Under the pieces are notes generated by a model that was not told the DNA's origin, ran no database searches, and worked only from the letters and a program-made list of their open reading frames with translations. From Panaeolus papilionaceus (taxonomy: Eukaryota > Basidiomycota > Agaricomycetes > Agaricales), in NCBI GenBank assembly GCA_015501605.1, contig JADNRZ010000003.1, positions 1,364,001-1,428,000 of the forward strand: a stretch of 64,000 nucleotides of DNA, given 5' to 3'. This document shows, piece by piece, positions 47,918-60,789 of this stretch. Within the stretch, counting starts at the first letter, position 1. Every line of letters starts with the position of its first letter. A program made the position numbers and the translations under genes.

Positions 47918-48604
47918 TGTCCATCCATCCATTAGGAATGCATTTTCGCCGCAAAAATCGTCCAGGCAGGTTCTCTAGGTTCATCCAGACGATATACACG
48001 AACCATATTGTGCTGAAGTGTTCTTGAAGGAGGCGGAGGGTGTCGGCGTGCCCGTTGTCGAGAGGCTTTTGGCTACTTTGTTCTTCAACAGACGTGCGAA
48101 AAGGCTGAGGTTGTGACTCAGTCACACAAAAGGTGATGTCACACGCATGATCGCAACTCGAAACTCCTTAAATTTAACAGCGGACCCATCGAAGTATTAA
48201 CAAGCTCCTCGAATACTTTTATACGATAAAATTGTGCATATATCAGTCTCTGAACATCTCTATTCAGAGGTTATCAAACTCGTATATCCTAACATTGGAT
48301 TGTAATTGCTCCTTCTACCGCCATGGCAGCATAAATATTGGTTCAACCGATTCTCCAAGACCATGACATTGAGAATCCCATCTAAAATATTGAAGGGCGG
48401 ATAAATAGCAATACACATTTTAAACTTGTAAATACTATGGAGTCGTCTACAGGTCCAAGATTTGTTGGTGGGTAGGATATGGGTAAAGCATCTGCAAAAA
48501 TAATGAAACAAGGGAGGCTGCACAGAACAAGTCTATAAGGGGACATGGGAGTGCAAGGGTTGAAATGGTATGCTGAATGACATTAAATATTTCAAGTATG
48601 TACT
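47918..48604. other. Intergenic region upstream of RPS4, downstream of the transporter
   Basis: About 690 bp between the RPS4 start and the stop of the next leftward gene. It holds the RPS4 promoter and leader and the transporter 3' UTR. Open frames here (e.g. 47901-48125 minus) show no family resemblance. Confidence 0.5.
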
Positions 48605-50290
48605 TCATGCTAGAATTGGAACTCCATGTGTACGATGTCCAAAGGGGTTGTCCTCACGATATCCATGTTGTGAAGGGGATGGGAATGTTTCGGAAGTTGG
48701 CGAGTCGTGCGATGGTGGAGGTGAGGGATATTTACTTGAATCTCTTGAGGGAAGTTCGTCTGAGGTTTTAATGTGCAATGAAGCATACGGAGGTGGTCGG
48801 TGATGATGATGAGCCGAACTAGCCTTGACGCGGCCGTAAATAGTACCCGAACCCATGCCCAAAGCACCATATGCATCATGTTCTGAATAATTTTCCGTAG
48901 TTTGTTCATCTGTACCAGACAGCATCTGCGATTCTTCTTTGGTGCTTGGAAGCATCAAATCCTTCGTGGCCTCTATCCTCCTCAGCTTCTTTTCACCCTT
49001 CTCCACATCCGCCTTGGCGTTATTATACATGTAAAGACCAGCAAAAGTCATGCATATGCCAAGTGCCTGGACTGGATGAACGGCTTGGTTGAACCATACG
49101 ATTGCGATGCAAATGACGGCCACGCGCTTAATGAGAGAAGCGATGGAATATGTGACTGGTGAGGTGGAAGACAGAATTACGAAGGCGATTATATTTTGGG
49201 CATAGTGAACCGTGCCGTTCATGAAAAAATAGAAGGTGACCGAATGTGCTGGCGCCTTGCCCTTATGGGGTGACACGTTAGCACCACCGGATAAGAAGAC
49301 GGGGAAGTCGTAGTAGAGCCAGATGGGTATCATGAGAATGAAGGCCATACCAGAAGAGTACAGCAAGAGGTTCATTTTGTCCAGTTTGTGGGATGTAGAC
49401 ACTCCGCCGGCATTCGTGGGCATTATCTTCTTGAAGAAGATGTTAGAGCTCACAAAAACCAATGCAGAACCAAAAGCAGCCAATAAACCCAGCGTATTGG
49501 AGGCGGACACATCGAATGAGCATGCAAGCATGACGCCGACGGTCAGAGGTAGAAGGGATAGATAGGTTTTACTGGAGTAGCTCACTCCGAAAAGGAGAGC
49601 ATAGGCGGCTACAGTGAACAAAGGCGACAGGGCCTAGTCGATGAATTAGAATGATGCGCTCAAGGTGGAATGCCAAGGAATTCTATTTACCTTGATGGTG
49701 TGGACAGTGCTGACAGGTATTCTGGAGATTGCGATACTGGAGAAGATATGCCCTCCAACCTGAAATAAACCCATTGGAAAGGTGCTTTTGAAAATCTCCA
49801 TGGTGGGATATCGAAATTTGGAGAAGCGAATGGCCGGTGACATGAAGAGGATACAGTAGAAGGCGACAAAGCCAAATTGGACGAATGTGAGGGTAATTGG
49901 ATAACGAAATTGGATGAGAATAGCCTTCCCTGTGTTGGAAGAAAGGGCGGATGATGCATACCATAGACTGCACAGCAGGACGAAAGTGAAATTGGAGGAA
50001 GGAGTAGAAGTTGTGAGTGATGGCCTGCCTGTCACATAAGCTCGAGCGGATCGTCTTGTTGTGGATGGAATGAATTGTGAAACAAGACGAGGAATTTGGG
50101 CGAGAGAAGAGCTCAATTGAGAAGCTAGCTTTTGCGCCCAAGGTTTATCGTTTGTCCAGACTGGACTATACATTGGTAGTCGTCCGGCATGAATTCCCCA
50201 ACCTGTCTGTGGAAATCCATTGGTTTCATGGGAACCTTTTGAGAAACCATTTGAATAATCATAATCATGAAGAGGAGGATACGAGGACAT
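48605..50290 (-). CDS. Triose-phosphate/nucleotide-sugar translocator family transporter (SLY41-like)
   Basis: Multi-pass membrane carrier of the TPT/DMT superfamily. SLY41 in yeast sits in the ER/Golgi. Two main exons. The first ~120 residues are hydrophilic and disordered. About ten hydrophobic segments follow, e.g. FTFVLLCSLWYASSALSSNT, ITLTFVQFGFVAFYCILFM and FTVAAYALLFGVSYSSKTYL. TPT signatures are NTGKAIL (substrate side), FPMGLFQVGGHIFSSIAISR, PVSTVHTIKALSPLFTV and VTYSIASLIKRVAVICIAI (the conserved Lys-Arg). The last ~130 residues are cytosolic, rich in Ser/Pro/His (ASSAHHHHRPPPYASL), longer than in most relatives. The exact solute is not predictable. Confidence 0.88.
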
Positions 50291-50525
50291 CGCTAAAATG
50301 AATGGGAAACGATGTAAGGGAGGGAGGGAAGCCTTAAAGAATGACAGAGAGCATTCAGGAGCACAGCTACTAATCAAACAAAGTTGGTCGTCCTTTACAA
50401 CGGCCATTATTTGCCGTTTTGTTATTACGTAATCAAACACTGATAATCTTATCAGATATACTCTACATGTGTGCTCTGCGTTACTATTCCATCTAATTTA
50501 ATTCAATTCTAACTCTATCATTATC

Positions 50526-52053
50526 ATGTCAGAATCTATTTCTGTATCACCACCTGCACCTTCCACGCCAGATACCACGACTACTCAGCCTGCTACGAGT
50601 CAACCACTTCCTGGACAAGCACCTGCTGCTTCCCTGCCTACTCCTACAACTGCCCCACATTCAGCAGTTCAGGCAACTCCGACTACAGATACTTTGACGG
50701 AAGCACCACAATCCACGGCGCTAGAATCAGCACAAGTCACAGCAACAGTACCGACAAGCATCCCAGCACCAACACCTGCACCAGTACCTAAAGTCATGGC
50801 TTCCAATACGACTACGACTACGCAAACTAGTTCTGTTCCTACCCAACCAACTTCTAAACCATCGTCTATTCTCAAGGCAGAGACAGCAGAACCCCAGAAT
50901 CCATTGACTCATAGATTCACACAAGCAGAATGGGATGCTTTGAAGAAGTTCAGGGTAATAAATGTCAACAAACTTTAAATAACCTCGTCTTACTCCTTCA
51001 ATGTGTAGTCCCAACTTCCTGATATGCTTGCCGATGCATACGACGATAAGCCCGACGCTCGCCAAACTCCAATCACGCTTTGGGGCGTTACAATCGACCC
51101 AACTAATCCCACAAATGATGCAAGGGTCAGTGTAGTCTTGATGAAGTTCCTCCGTGCCAGGTACGTTATAAATTCTGCATAGCTCACCCTACCGTCCCTA
51201 ATTAATGGATCTGAATTGCTTTTCCAGGAATCTTAATCCAAAGGATGCACGCGACATGTTCATCAACACCCTTCGATGGAGGACCTCTTTCAACGTTGAA
51301 GCTGCCTTGAATGAATCTTTCCCTCAAGAAGTCTTTGGTCAAGCAGGCCTTATTTATGGCGTCGACAAAGGAAACAGACCTGTGGTGTGGGTCATGTTTT
51401 TTTTTTTCCTTATTGGGTTTCCAGCCCCTAACAATTCAGTTCAGCTACAACATATATGGTGGAAACCAGGATCTCAAGGCTATATTCAGCGACACTGAAC
51501 GCTTTATTCGGTAAATTCAATATACGTGTATGTTATTCATGGTGGATACTTATGGTACCCCACTCCATACAGCTGGCGTGTCGCACTCATGGAGCGAAGC
51601 GTGGCACTCCTTGACTTCAACGAGGTCGATCAAACGCTCCAAATCCACGGTACGCAATAAGCATGATAATCTCAAGTATCACATTACTGAGATTCCTCCT
51701 AGATTACGATGGCGTGAGCCTTACAAGTCGCGATGCCAAGTCCAAGGCCGCAGCTTCAGAAGCTACCAATATTTTTTCCAGTCATTATCCGGAGCTTCTA
51801 GTGAGTTGTCCCATAGCGTTTTCCATCTCCCTCATACTAACGGCTATTGTGTTAGTACAAGAAATTTTTTGTGAATGTACCCACTCTCCTGAACTGGATT
51901 TTCTGGGCGTTTAAACCACTTTTGCCCACCGCTACACTGGCAAAGATGTCGGTTGTTGGGACTGGAAGATACACCATCTCCAAGGAACTCCTCCCACTCA
52001 TCGACGCTAGCAACCTTCCAACGAGGTATGGCGGTGAAGCAGAGGCATTCTAG
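50526..52053 (+). CDS. SFH5: CRAL-TRIO (SEC14) domain phosphatidylinositol transfer protein SFH5
   Basis: Non-classical SEC14 homologue that moves phosphatidylinositol between membranes; SFH5 itself also binds heme in yeast. The N-terminal ~130 residues are a Pro/Thr/Ser low-complexity tail. Then comes TQAEWDALKKFRSQLPDML, the CRAL-TRIO N-domain (VVLMKFLRARNLNPKDARDM), and the lipid-binding lobe: GVDKGNRPVVYNIYGGN, FSSHYPELLYKKFFVNVPTL, WAFKPLLPTATLAKMSVVGT and LPTRYGGEAEAF, the C-terminus. At least six exons joined by short introns. The motif order and the PTRYGGE end are diagnostic of the fold; SFH5 is the closest named member I can recall. Confidence 0.85.
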
Positions 52054-52580
52054 ATCGGCATTGTGCTGCATCAGTGCATCACAACTTTCCACAAACTTAT
52101 CTGACGCTTTGACCAAACTATTTGTCCTCTATGGAAAATCCTTTAGGCATAAATATTTGCATAAAATTTACGATTTATTACCAGCTGCGTACACTTCTTC
52201 ACCATTGAAGCGTCTTTGCGGGATTTGCGAGAGCTTATGTATATTGTCTCTTAACCTCCACAAACACATCTCCACGGATTTTCGTACAATGACATGATAT
52301 AAGTTTGTCCATATATGTAGTGAGAAAAGGAGAATAAAGGAGAATAATCCTGAGAGAAGGGAGTAAGATTTATGAAAACAGAGAAATCTAGAGCGCTTCG
52401 CAGGAGGCGCTATTTGAAGAGCGTCTATCTTATCCGATAAGATTGAGCCGGGCCGGGTGGCTGAGGCAAAAACTATACAGTTAGCGGCAACTGCCGTTCA
52501 ATTCTCACGCACCAACACCCAATTATCGTTGTAGACTACAGTCCGCTGCACACTCGACCCCACCCCGTAATTTCCCCAAG
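52054..52580. other. Intergenic region between SFH5 and RPL43
   Basis: About 530 bp holding the SFH5 3' UTR and RPL43 promoter. A stretch at 52445-52520 looks faintly tRNA-like (GGTGGCTGAGGC ... GTTCAATTC) but does not fold as a tRNA. A pyrimidine/C-rich stretch just before the ATG suits a ribosomal gene start. Confidence 0.5.
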
Positions 52581-53105
52581 ATGGTGCGTTACTTTGCATC
52601 CATGTACTTCAAGACTGCAGATGGCTGATTTTAAGACGTTCTTTTCAGACAAAACGCACCAAGAAAGTCGGAATCACGGGTAAATACGGTACTGTAAGTC
52701 ACTTGAAATTATCTTTGGAATTTGGGAAGAATTTAGGACTAAATATCATTTTGAACTATAGCGTTATGGTGCTTCCCTGCGTAAGCAGGTAAAAAAGATG
52801 GAAGTGTCGCAGCACGCGCGTTACACATGCACTTTCTGTGGCAAGGTATGGTTTAAAACCTTTCAGCCGAGAGCTTCAAAATGTTGATCATGCATTGTGA
52901 TGCAGGATTCCGTGAAGAGAACTGCCGTTGGTATCTGGAATTGCAAGGCTTGCCGTAAGACCATTGCTGGAGGTGCTTGGACTGTTTCAACCACGGCTGC
53001 TGCTACTGTCCGAAGGTGAGCATCTAATCTTTGCATCATACTTCGATGTCTGATTTTTCTCCTCTTAGCACTGTTCGTCGGTTGCGTGAACTCACTGAGG
53101 CATAG
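52581..53105 (+). CDS. RPL43: 60S ribosomal protein L43 (L37Ae)
   Basis: Zinc-finger ribosomal protein of the large subunit, about 92 residues. Exon 1 is ATG only (ATG/GTGCGT), spliced to ACAAAACGCACC. The protein then reads [40 protein letters not shown] and [20 protein letters not shown], ending RRLRELTEA. The Cx2C ... Cx2C zinc ribbon is complete. Five or six exons in 525 bp, with introns nearly as long as exons. Confidence 0.93.
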
Positions 53106-53315
53106 AGGGGTGGTGCAGCTATTTCATTTTTCTTTCTCTCCCACCATTATCATGCACCGAGTCCTATGTTTATATGACACATGAATCCAAACATATGAAC
53201 GAACCGCTGGATTTGGACATCGAAGAAGCATAAGGGACATTCAGGCATCCTAAGAACGCCAGGAGTGAGCGACGGTGTAAGATAGTGTATGGGGAGCAGA
53301 GATACAAAACAACAG

Positions 53316-54906
53316 TTAGACATCTGTTATAATATCTGTGTGATTGCCAATCGGATGCGATATCGTCTCATCCTCCTCTCCCTCTGCATCGGCATCATCA
53401 TGTTTGAACATGTACATGGGGTCAGCAACTTCGGCCAGGGCTTCATCGCGCTCCTCCTCTTCCTCTTTGCTCATGGGGGCGTGGAGCACACGGATAATTT
53501 CCCATTTGTCCTCATATTCGTCGTATGCCTAAGGTCAATGAGAATTTCGCCCAGGACATCCAGTCGGAGCACACTCACGTTGGCACGTTTCTTCTTCAGG
53601 TGAACTTTGCGCTCAATTGTCTTGTAATAGGCACCCTTCGTCCTTGTCGAACTCACGTCGTCATCACCGTCGTAAAGGACAAGTAGGACCTCGTTGGGAA
53701 CATCCATGTCGATTTTCTGCGTTTCGTAATCTCGTACGAAGCGGAAGGCAGTTTCCTAAAGTTTAATCAGTTCAGGCCACCGTTTTTGGAGTTATAATGA
53801 ACTCGACCTCTTCGTCTTCTGGAACTTCATAAGGTGCTAAAGCATGTCGAGTCTCTTTAAAGCGGATGGCGTCCTCGTCGTTGTCGGTGAGATAAAATGC
53901 CAGGAAAGAGTCGTGCTCGGTTTTCATGGGACGTAAAATGGCACAATCCAAACGAGGGTCATCCTCCTGTAAGGGTGCGTTTAATGAGCGAGTCTTTGCG
54001 TAAAGCGCCGAGTCTGTTCGCACCTCTACAGGCCGTTCGCCGGGTCTCTCAGAAAACCTGAACAAGTCGTATTGATTCGCCCAAATATCCGCGTCTGGAA
54101 GGAGTGGGTAGGACTCCACGGCGGTAATATTGGGATTGTTGGGATGCCGCAGAGCGTCCAGGGAAAAGTTTTCATTTGCAGCAGTAAAAGACGCGTCAAT
54201 GTCACGAAGCTGAGCTGCTCTTGAAATATCCACAACTGCTTGCACTTGTTTCCTATAGAAATAACGTAGATGGGTTTTGGCATGGTGAGGTGTCGGAAGG
54301 TTAAGAACAAGAATGCAAACGTACTGTTCTTGATTACTGGATTTTTGTACACCTTCCCTGCTGATATACTCTGTTTTACGTAGCCAAGGTACATACCCGA
54401 GAGCAGAGGGCGCGCCAAGTGTCGCAGAAGTAGGGTGTCCATTAGCATAACCTGTCGATGAAGATGGGTCAGCCAGGAGCATTGCATCCCTGGGATCGAG
54501 TTTGGGGAGGTTATGTGGATCTGGATTCAAGCCTGTATAGTAGATTATGTGAGGGGATAGCGTGCGTTGGTCATTATGGAGACATACTTGAATCATCGGC
54601 ATCCTCTTCCCATAGACAATCCCATTTACCCAAATCCAAAGGCATACCGCATTCTGCGTCGACAATCATTGGAAGCGGTGTATCACTGGCAATTGCATTT
54701 AAAAACTCTGGCTGTGCATATCGCATCGGGTTTGTTGGTATATTAAGCAATTTGGGAGGGCATGGTGGAGGTGGCAGAGGATTAGAATACCGAACGCGGA
54801 CAAGGAGGTCAAGCTTCGAACTACAGCAATGATATATTTGTATATCAGCCATCCATAGCGTCGTTTAAGTTACCAATGAGTACACAAACCTCTTTTTCGA
54901 CGACAT
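53316..54906 (-). CDS. PAF1: PAF1, RNA polymerase II-associated factor 1
   Basis: Scaffold subunit of the PAF1 elongation complex, which travels with RNA polymerase II and promotes histone H2B ubiquitination. N-terminus MSSKKSSKLDLLVRVRYSNP, formed by joining a 17-base first exon to the next. PLPPPPCPPKLLNIPTNPMR, MPLDLGKWDCLWEE, LDPRDAMLLADPSSS, VPWLRKTEYISREG and FTAANENFSLDALRHPNNP are typical PAF1 motifs. The C-terminus is acidic (MSKEEEEERDEAL, DADAEGEEDET), as in the family. Stop TAA at 53316. It converges on RPL43. Confidence 0.92.
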
Positions 54907-55105
54907 GACAAGAAACACGACAAAGATGACGATAAAAGTGTTGGAATTAGTTTCTAGCAATTATGGGACAAGAAACTCAAGAGTCAAGACAATCAAGTTG
55001 AACGGACTAGCAATGAAATCCAGTTACCCAATATGGAGGTCATGTCAACAGATCACAACAAAGCACTTGGTTCACTCAAAGAGGACTGCTGTATTTTTCC
55101 ATTTA

Positions 55106-58100
55106 CTATGTAACTCTAAGAACCAAGTCCTCTAAAGTTATTGCCCTAAATTCATCTCCATCGCCTCCTGCAGAATCTGGTTTTGGAGCCCAAACAGCGT
55201 CGTCCAAAATATAAATCAACAATCCCCGTTTACTATCGTCACCCGAGCTAACACGGAACAGCGGCATGCGAGAAAGTTCATGAGCACGCCCCGTAGGCAT
55301 GAATAGAAGGTTGTGGTTGGAGGCGTATTCTTCCACAATCGACCTGAAAGTGATCTCCTGGACCCGAGCTGATGGGCGAATCTTGGCTTGGTCTGCTTTG
55401 ACCACAGGCGCCCGTGCTTGTTGCATTTCTTGGCGGAAGTTGGGCTTCACCAATTTAGTTGGCGCATCTGATCCTAATTCGAGAGCTTTGCTCATGAGTT
55501 GCAGGCCGCGAGTAAAACCAGCGCTGATACCCGCATGGTCCCTAATTTCCTCCGGGAATGTCTTCTTCCAATCCCTATACCACTCGTCTACTTGTCCCAA
55601 ACTGACTCCTGGCTGTATAAGCCATATATAAAGTACATCCAACCATTTGGGGAAAAATTCCGTCTCAATAATCTGGGAGATAATGGATGAACGAACAATC
55701 CCCAGCCAGGCCAGCACTTGTTGGATTGGTTCCATCTTCTGATCACGAGGATTGACGCGAAGGTCATTGCGTAGAGTGGCCCCAAGTTTTGGAACAATGT
55801 ACTTGAGCAAATTGGTGTCCCACTCTGTGGCATCGAAAACCTAAAATGCAGCAAGTCAAATCTAGATTCATATGATCAAAGTACCGACGAGGCCAACTCA
55901 CATCTTTCCAAGCAGAGAGATCGCTCGGGACAGATTCGTCCACAGTCCAAGAACGTAGGAGGTTTTTTATCTTTCTTCGTGCGTCTCCCACAACCTCTTC
56001 CAACCGTAGTCCTACATAGGGCAGCCAAGGAAAAACAATGGCTCGTAGCGTAACCCTCGACAGCTTGGCGTTCCAATTGGCAACAGCCTTCTGTACCTTT
56101 GGCAAGATAAGCTGGTCGAGGATATTGTCGCGAATGAAAAGAGGGAGGAAGCTGGACCAAGCCTCATAAAACACGATGGCTTTCTGTGGCGATTCTGGTG
56201 ACCATTGATTGTTAATTGTTGTGCGGACCCTCGGTAGCCAAACGTTCCATAAAAGACTTTCGAAGGGACTCATGACCGCCTCTCTAGAGAGAACTGCTAA
56301 GAGCAAGATAGATCAACTAAACTCGAAGGACGTACTGATCGGGTGCTTTCACAATGATTGCTCCATACACATCTAACTGTGTCATATTTGTAGTCTCCGG
56401 ATGGGACAGTCTAAGAGCAGTTCTCCAGGAACGGAACGTTGGCAACAACAGGTCAGGTTTCTCCAATGGGTCCCAGTTTGCGACCATTCTTCGTACAATG
56501 GGAGTGATCGCTGCCACTACAATCTCATCAAGGCCGTATTTCTCGTATTCGGGTGAGTAGTCAACAATGAGTTTCTGTAGGTATGGCGAAAATGGCTCCA
56601 AGGAGAGCTCGTAGCTCGAATTAAGTTGCTTTGCGGTTGAGGTAATGTCGTCGGCGACAAGTTGTACTTGTCGAAGGCGGGCAATAACTGTAATGACTCT
56701 GTGAGCTTGGGTCATAAATCAAGAGTGATTTAAAACGCTTACGCTCTGCTTCGTTTTCCACCCTTTTACGCAATCTTGCGTCCTCTCCATTGACGAACTT
56801 TTTCCGTTCCTGTAGCGCCTTGCCTTCACGAGCCAAACCTTCCAATTCACTTTTGCAAGCATCTGATATCAGGCGAATGTTGTGTCGGACTTCAGGAATT
56901 CGGGTCAGATCATTAGAGGGTGACCAAGCATTTAGTGACACATCCGTTATCGAGGAAACTTCTCGAGGCTATTGAAGTGTAATATCAGTGTGATGAACCC
57001 GACCGAAGGCGCGCGACATACCACTGCACCAGTCGCATCAATAATCTGACCCATGCTAACCGGCGGAGGCGCTTCCCCTGCCTCTGCGATGATTTGTTCG
57101 TATGTTTTGTGTTCGACTTTGACTTTCGTCTTCTTCGATGTTTTCCATAATTCAGAACGTTTCTGCTGTGCTTCCTTCGTTTTCTTCTTTTGGACCTTGG
57201 TCTTCTTATCTTCGTCGTCGCTAACCTCTTCTCCGCGTCGTCTAGCCTCCATCTTTGACTGTTCTGTTCGTTCTTTAAACCCTTTGAACGCAATACCCAT
57301 TTTCTGCGGTCGAAGTTTAGTCTCAATGGGGGTGACTATGCCTTCACCGCCAGCACCGAGACCAGAACCAGCCTGCCATCCCATCTTTTCTAGCATCTTT
57401 GCTCCAAAGGTCCCTCTTAATTTGCTGAAATGTGCCATTTCGGAGGCGGGAAGAGTGGCTGGTTTGGGTGAGGGATTGGTTTCTCGTCCTAGTCGGTGTC
57501 TACCGAAGGCGGATGGCATGTTATTAGGCGGTGTGGACTCGTCTACTTCTTCAACAGTGGTTTTTGGGGGGCGCGATCCAATACCACCCCTTGAACCACT
57601 TGTGGAAGCGGGTGTAGATGTTTTACTAGCTGAGAAATTCGTCTCATCCCTTGATAACATAGAAATGCCTGTTCCTAGTCCCCTAGAACCTAACCCAAGA
57701 GTACAAGGTTTTGCATCTTCGCTCTCATCATTGCCTTGACTGTCCATCCGTACCCGTGGAGACGAGGCCCTAGAGGGTTCAGATTCGTCAGAACTGTCTG
57801 CATCCTCTTCGGGCTCTTCCTCGCCTTCAGATTCGTCGTCCTCACCATCGTCACCGTCGCTCTGACCTTCCTCCTCCCAAGAATCGGCTTTCTCCGCTTG
57901 AAGTCCAGTAGTATCATCTACAGCCATCGGTTCATCCAAATTAACGACAGTTTTGTCGCTGGAAACAAATGCTGGTGCTTTGGTCCAGTTCCTCTTTGAG
58001 CGGGCAGCTGGATTTCGGATGTCTTCCTCGTCACTGTCGTCCCCAAATATGCCATAGATAGCATCTTCCTTGTTGTCCTTTCTCTGTCTTTTATTCTTGT

Positions 58101-58230
58101 ACGGGTTTTGGAAAAGCTCTCTCTCTTCCTGCACATTTGGGTCATTATCCCAGTCAACATTTCCGCCTTCCGAGGTTATGGAGTCATCAGAATCATCACC
58201 ATCGTCCAACACACGTTTTCTTCGAGGCAT
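55106..58230 (-). CDS. NTR1: TFIP11/NTR1-type G-patch splicing disassembly factor
   Basis: Activates the helicase PRP43/DHX15 to take apart post-splicing spliceosomes. It begins MPRRKRVLDDGDDSDDSITS, followed by ~200 acidic, disordered residues. The G-patch spans about 57420-57290: FGAKMLEKMGWQAGSGLGAG and PIETKLRPQKMGIAF. The central region (YEQIIAEAGEAPPPVSMGQI, IDATG) and the GCFC-like helical region (NIRLISDACKSELEGLARE; LPKWLDVLY-type Trp repeats) match tuftelin-interacting protein 11. It ends RAITLEDLVLRVT at 55106. A long first exon (about 1.2 kb) is followed by several medium exons. Confidence 0.9.
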
Positions 58231-58979
58231 TTATATCAGTGTTGAAAATATCAAGGACTAGCGGGTTAACAGTAATGAGGGCGATGAAGACTTGACTTGT
58301 TCACAAACACAGAAAGACTCGGACTCATTCATTCAGTGGTCATAGTGTGTGATAAGCAATTACATAAGAAAACTCAGAGACCTGCAGACGTACTGGACAC
58401 ACCTGAGTGTTGCTCAGATCTCGACTAGTTTGACTAGACCTTTCAAGACATCTTGTTCGCCACCATACACACAAGCAAAAATGCAGAAGTCTGTAGGACA
58501 CAAAAAGAACCTGGAAATGGTCAAAGACAGGTAGCACCCACTATATCATGGATGTGCCGTGGCTCAGTCTCAGAGTCGTTCATTGACACATCGAAGAAAT
58601 GAGTTGGAAGAGATTACTCTGGTCACTGCTTTACTCTTCGTCTGTGTCTAATCTAAATGGTATGAGAAAAAAAAAACCAGCAATGCACATTAACTCGGAA
58701 CTCCTGCGCGGCTCGGTGACATGTTCCTTCCTCATTGCAATCCTAGGCTCCTAGCATGGCCCACCATGATGCAGTACTTTTTGGGAAGCACTACTCTTAT
58801 CACAACTTCGCGTTATGATCCCCAAAAGCCAGGCCAGCCTTCACTTTGGCGACGACCTTGATTTCTGAACTCCGCAATCATCTGTTATTGTTTCATGAAC
58901 TGAAAGATCCGCACCATAATGTTGTTTCATTTGTTCAAGTAGCGCTGGCAAGTAACAGTTCACGTTGTTGGTCGGCACA
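58231..58979. other. Intergenic region between TFIP11/NTR1 and the carboxypeptidase remnant
   Basis: About 750 bp. The right half may hold a decayed N-terminal part of the carboxypeptidase, since its usual oxyanion motif (NGGPGSSS) should lie here, but I cannot find it in any frame. No other gene is supported. Confidence 0.45.
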
Positions 58980-60789
58980 CAGTCAACACAACTTTGTGAC
59001 CTTTCAGAAAACATCACTGGTCATGTGGAAGATCTAACCCCCAGCAGATGAATTTCTTGACAAACCTCGATAAGGTTTTCCCCAGCTTAGCCACATGCCC
59101 GCTCCATCTCACGGGGGGAAAGATGGCTGGATTTTATATTGTAAGCACAAGGTTTTACTTGCCAATATCATGGCGATAGTAACAACATGGCCAGCCCTGT
59201 ATCATGAAAGCGTACTTCGAGATGGACAATCCACCAGTCAAAGTCGCCAAAATCGCAATTAGTAGCGGCATTTATGCTGCGGAGCATGTGACGAGACATG
59301 TCCCAACAGTTCGTAATACTAACACTATCTATTCGACGACTGGAACCTGCTGATCAGCAACGGTTTTTTACAGCTAAGCCTGCTTGTGACATTCCCACAA
59401 CTTATTGACTACGACCCGGATGTTTATGAAATTTTCAAAGACCAGTGAGGCATCGTCTCTCATGTTTTGGACAATAAACCTGATTTTTTCCAAAGGACAA
59501 AACTTTGTGGATTTGAAGTCAACCTTTCCTACCCCCAAACAGGCAAAATCCGTATCGATATGCCCCCTTCAGACCCATTCACACACACCTATTTCCAACT
59601 GCATCCCAAGGCAACCCCTACGAGGAGAGACGAGCAAGAGTCAAATCGATTGCAGGACGGTGATTTGGACAAGAACGGAAATTCTCAATGACGAAGGGTG
59701 TAATTCATCCCGATGTACGTCAAGCGTCCGAGATTTAGCGCTATGCCCAATTGATCTTGGTTGGTTCCAATATCGGATTCAGGATATGATGAGGCAATAT
59801 GTCAGAAATCGTACTTTCCCTTGGAGTGTGTACATAACATTTCATCCCTTGCACCAATGGCGGTGCGGAGCTGACCATCACGTTCCAGCCCTCAACTGTG
59901 ATCCTTTCCGTGTATGTGGCCACATAAGTCTTAATGATGACATATTGGCTCACCCAGCTTTAACAGTTTACTGATGTTCCAGATGCGGTTCCTCTCAAAC
60001 GCAAAGTTCCACACAACACCAGGGCCTTTTTAAACGGTCTGTTTTTCTTCTAGGGGCCATTTGGAAGCATGTAACTCACATTACCTATGTATCACTGAAA
60101 CAGATCCTGCTGTTCGCAACGCTATCTATGCCCCACTATTTGACCTTCCATTCGTTGACTTTCACTTTCGTGTGCTCCGACCTTGTGAGCACCTTTGTCT
60201 GCTTTGTCTTACTATATGGCTAACAAACACCACGAAGACGAACAAGCTGTCAATATATTCGATAATCTTGCAACAAATGCGACAGCTCAGGGTGTGCTGA
60301 TCGTACTGTTCTCAGGAAACGACCCAATGTTCCCGCATCTCGGCACAGAAAGTAGATTGATTGCCCCTGGCTTGGTTATGTATTCTCATCTGAGCGGCGC
60401 CTCCAGTTGTCATTCAAAACACGACATTCGGTGGGTTCCAAGGATTCTCCCGAAAGCCCTCGACCCCATGGTACGACGAGGAAGGGGATTTCGCCGGTAT
60501 TGTGCACCAAGAAAGAGGATGGACGTATGCTCTGTTCTATGGTGCGGGTCATTCATACCCAGAACGAAACCGCATGCAGTAAGTAGCGTAATACCTTATA
60601 CACTGTGTACCTACTAAGCTCTGAGTACAGGTGTCTACATTCTCAAGGGAATTTATTCTCGGGGATAATAAGACTGGTTTGGTCACTTCTATCCAAGGGC
60701 ATCCCGCGATCATTGGCGGTGAAGATCCTTCATTATCGGGTGTCATTCAAGCAGCACCGGGTGTTCACTACAACGATTCCGCGGAGTAG
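58980..60789 (+). pseudogene. Degraded secreted serine carboxypeptidase (peptidase S10)
   Basis: Clear S10 similarity in the C-terminal two thirds: MNFLTNLDKVFPSLATCPLH, EMDNPPVKVAKIAI, FPQLIDYDPDVYEIFKDQ, CGFEVNLSYPQTGKI, NIFDNLATNATAQGVLIVLF, SGND (catalytic Asp side), VIQNTTFGGFQGFSRKPSTP and WTYALFYGAGH (catalytic His), ending at TAG 60787-60789. Real intron borders survive (e.g. GACCA/GTGAGG to CCAAAG/GACAAA). However, the catalytic-serine motif GESYAG reads GGKMAG, the N-terminal NGGPGSSS region is missing, and the stretch 59600-59740 is out of frame with stops. The most likely state is a 5'-truncated pseudogene. An inactive homologue with unread exons is the alternative. Confidence 0.7.

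Noticed and set aside
52440..52515. tRNA-like stretch before RPL43 (GGTGGCTGAGGC and GTTCAATTC boxes)
   Set aside because: The putative T-arm halves do not pair and there is no matching acceptor stem.
57053..57739. 228-codon plus-strand open frame
   Set aside because: Antisense shadow of the G-patch gene, with no family resemblance.
59405..59974. 189-codon plus-strand open frame as an independent gene
   Set aside because: It reads through an S10 intron and several S10 exons in the wrong frame; the region is better explained by the carboxypeptidase remnant.
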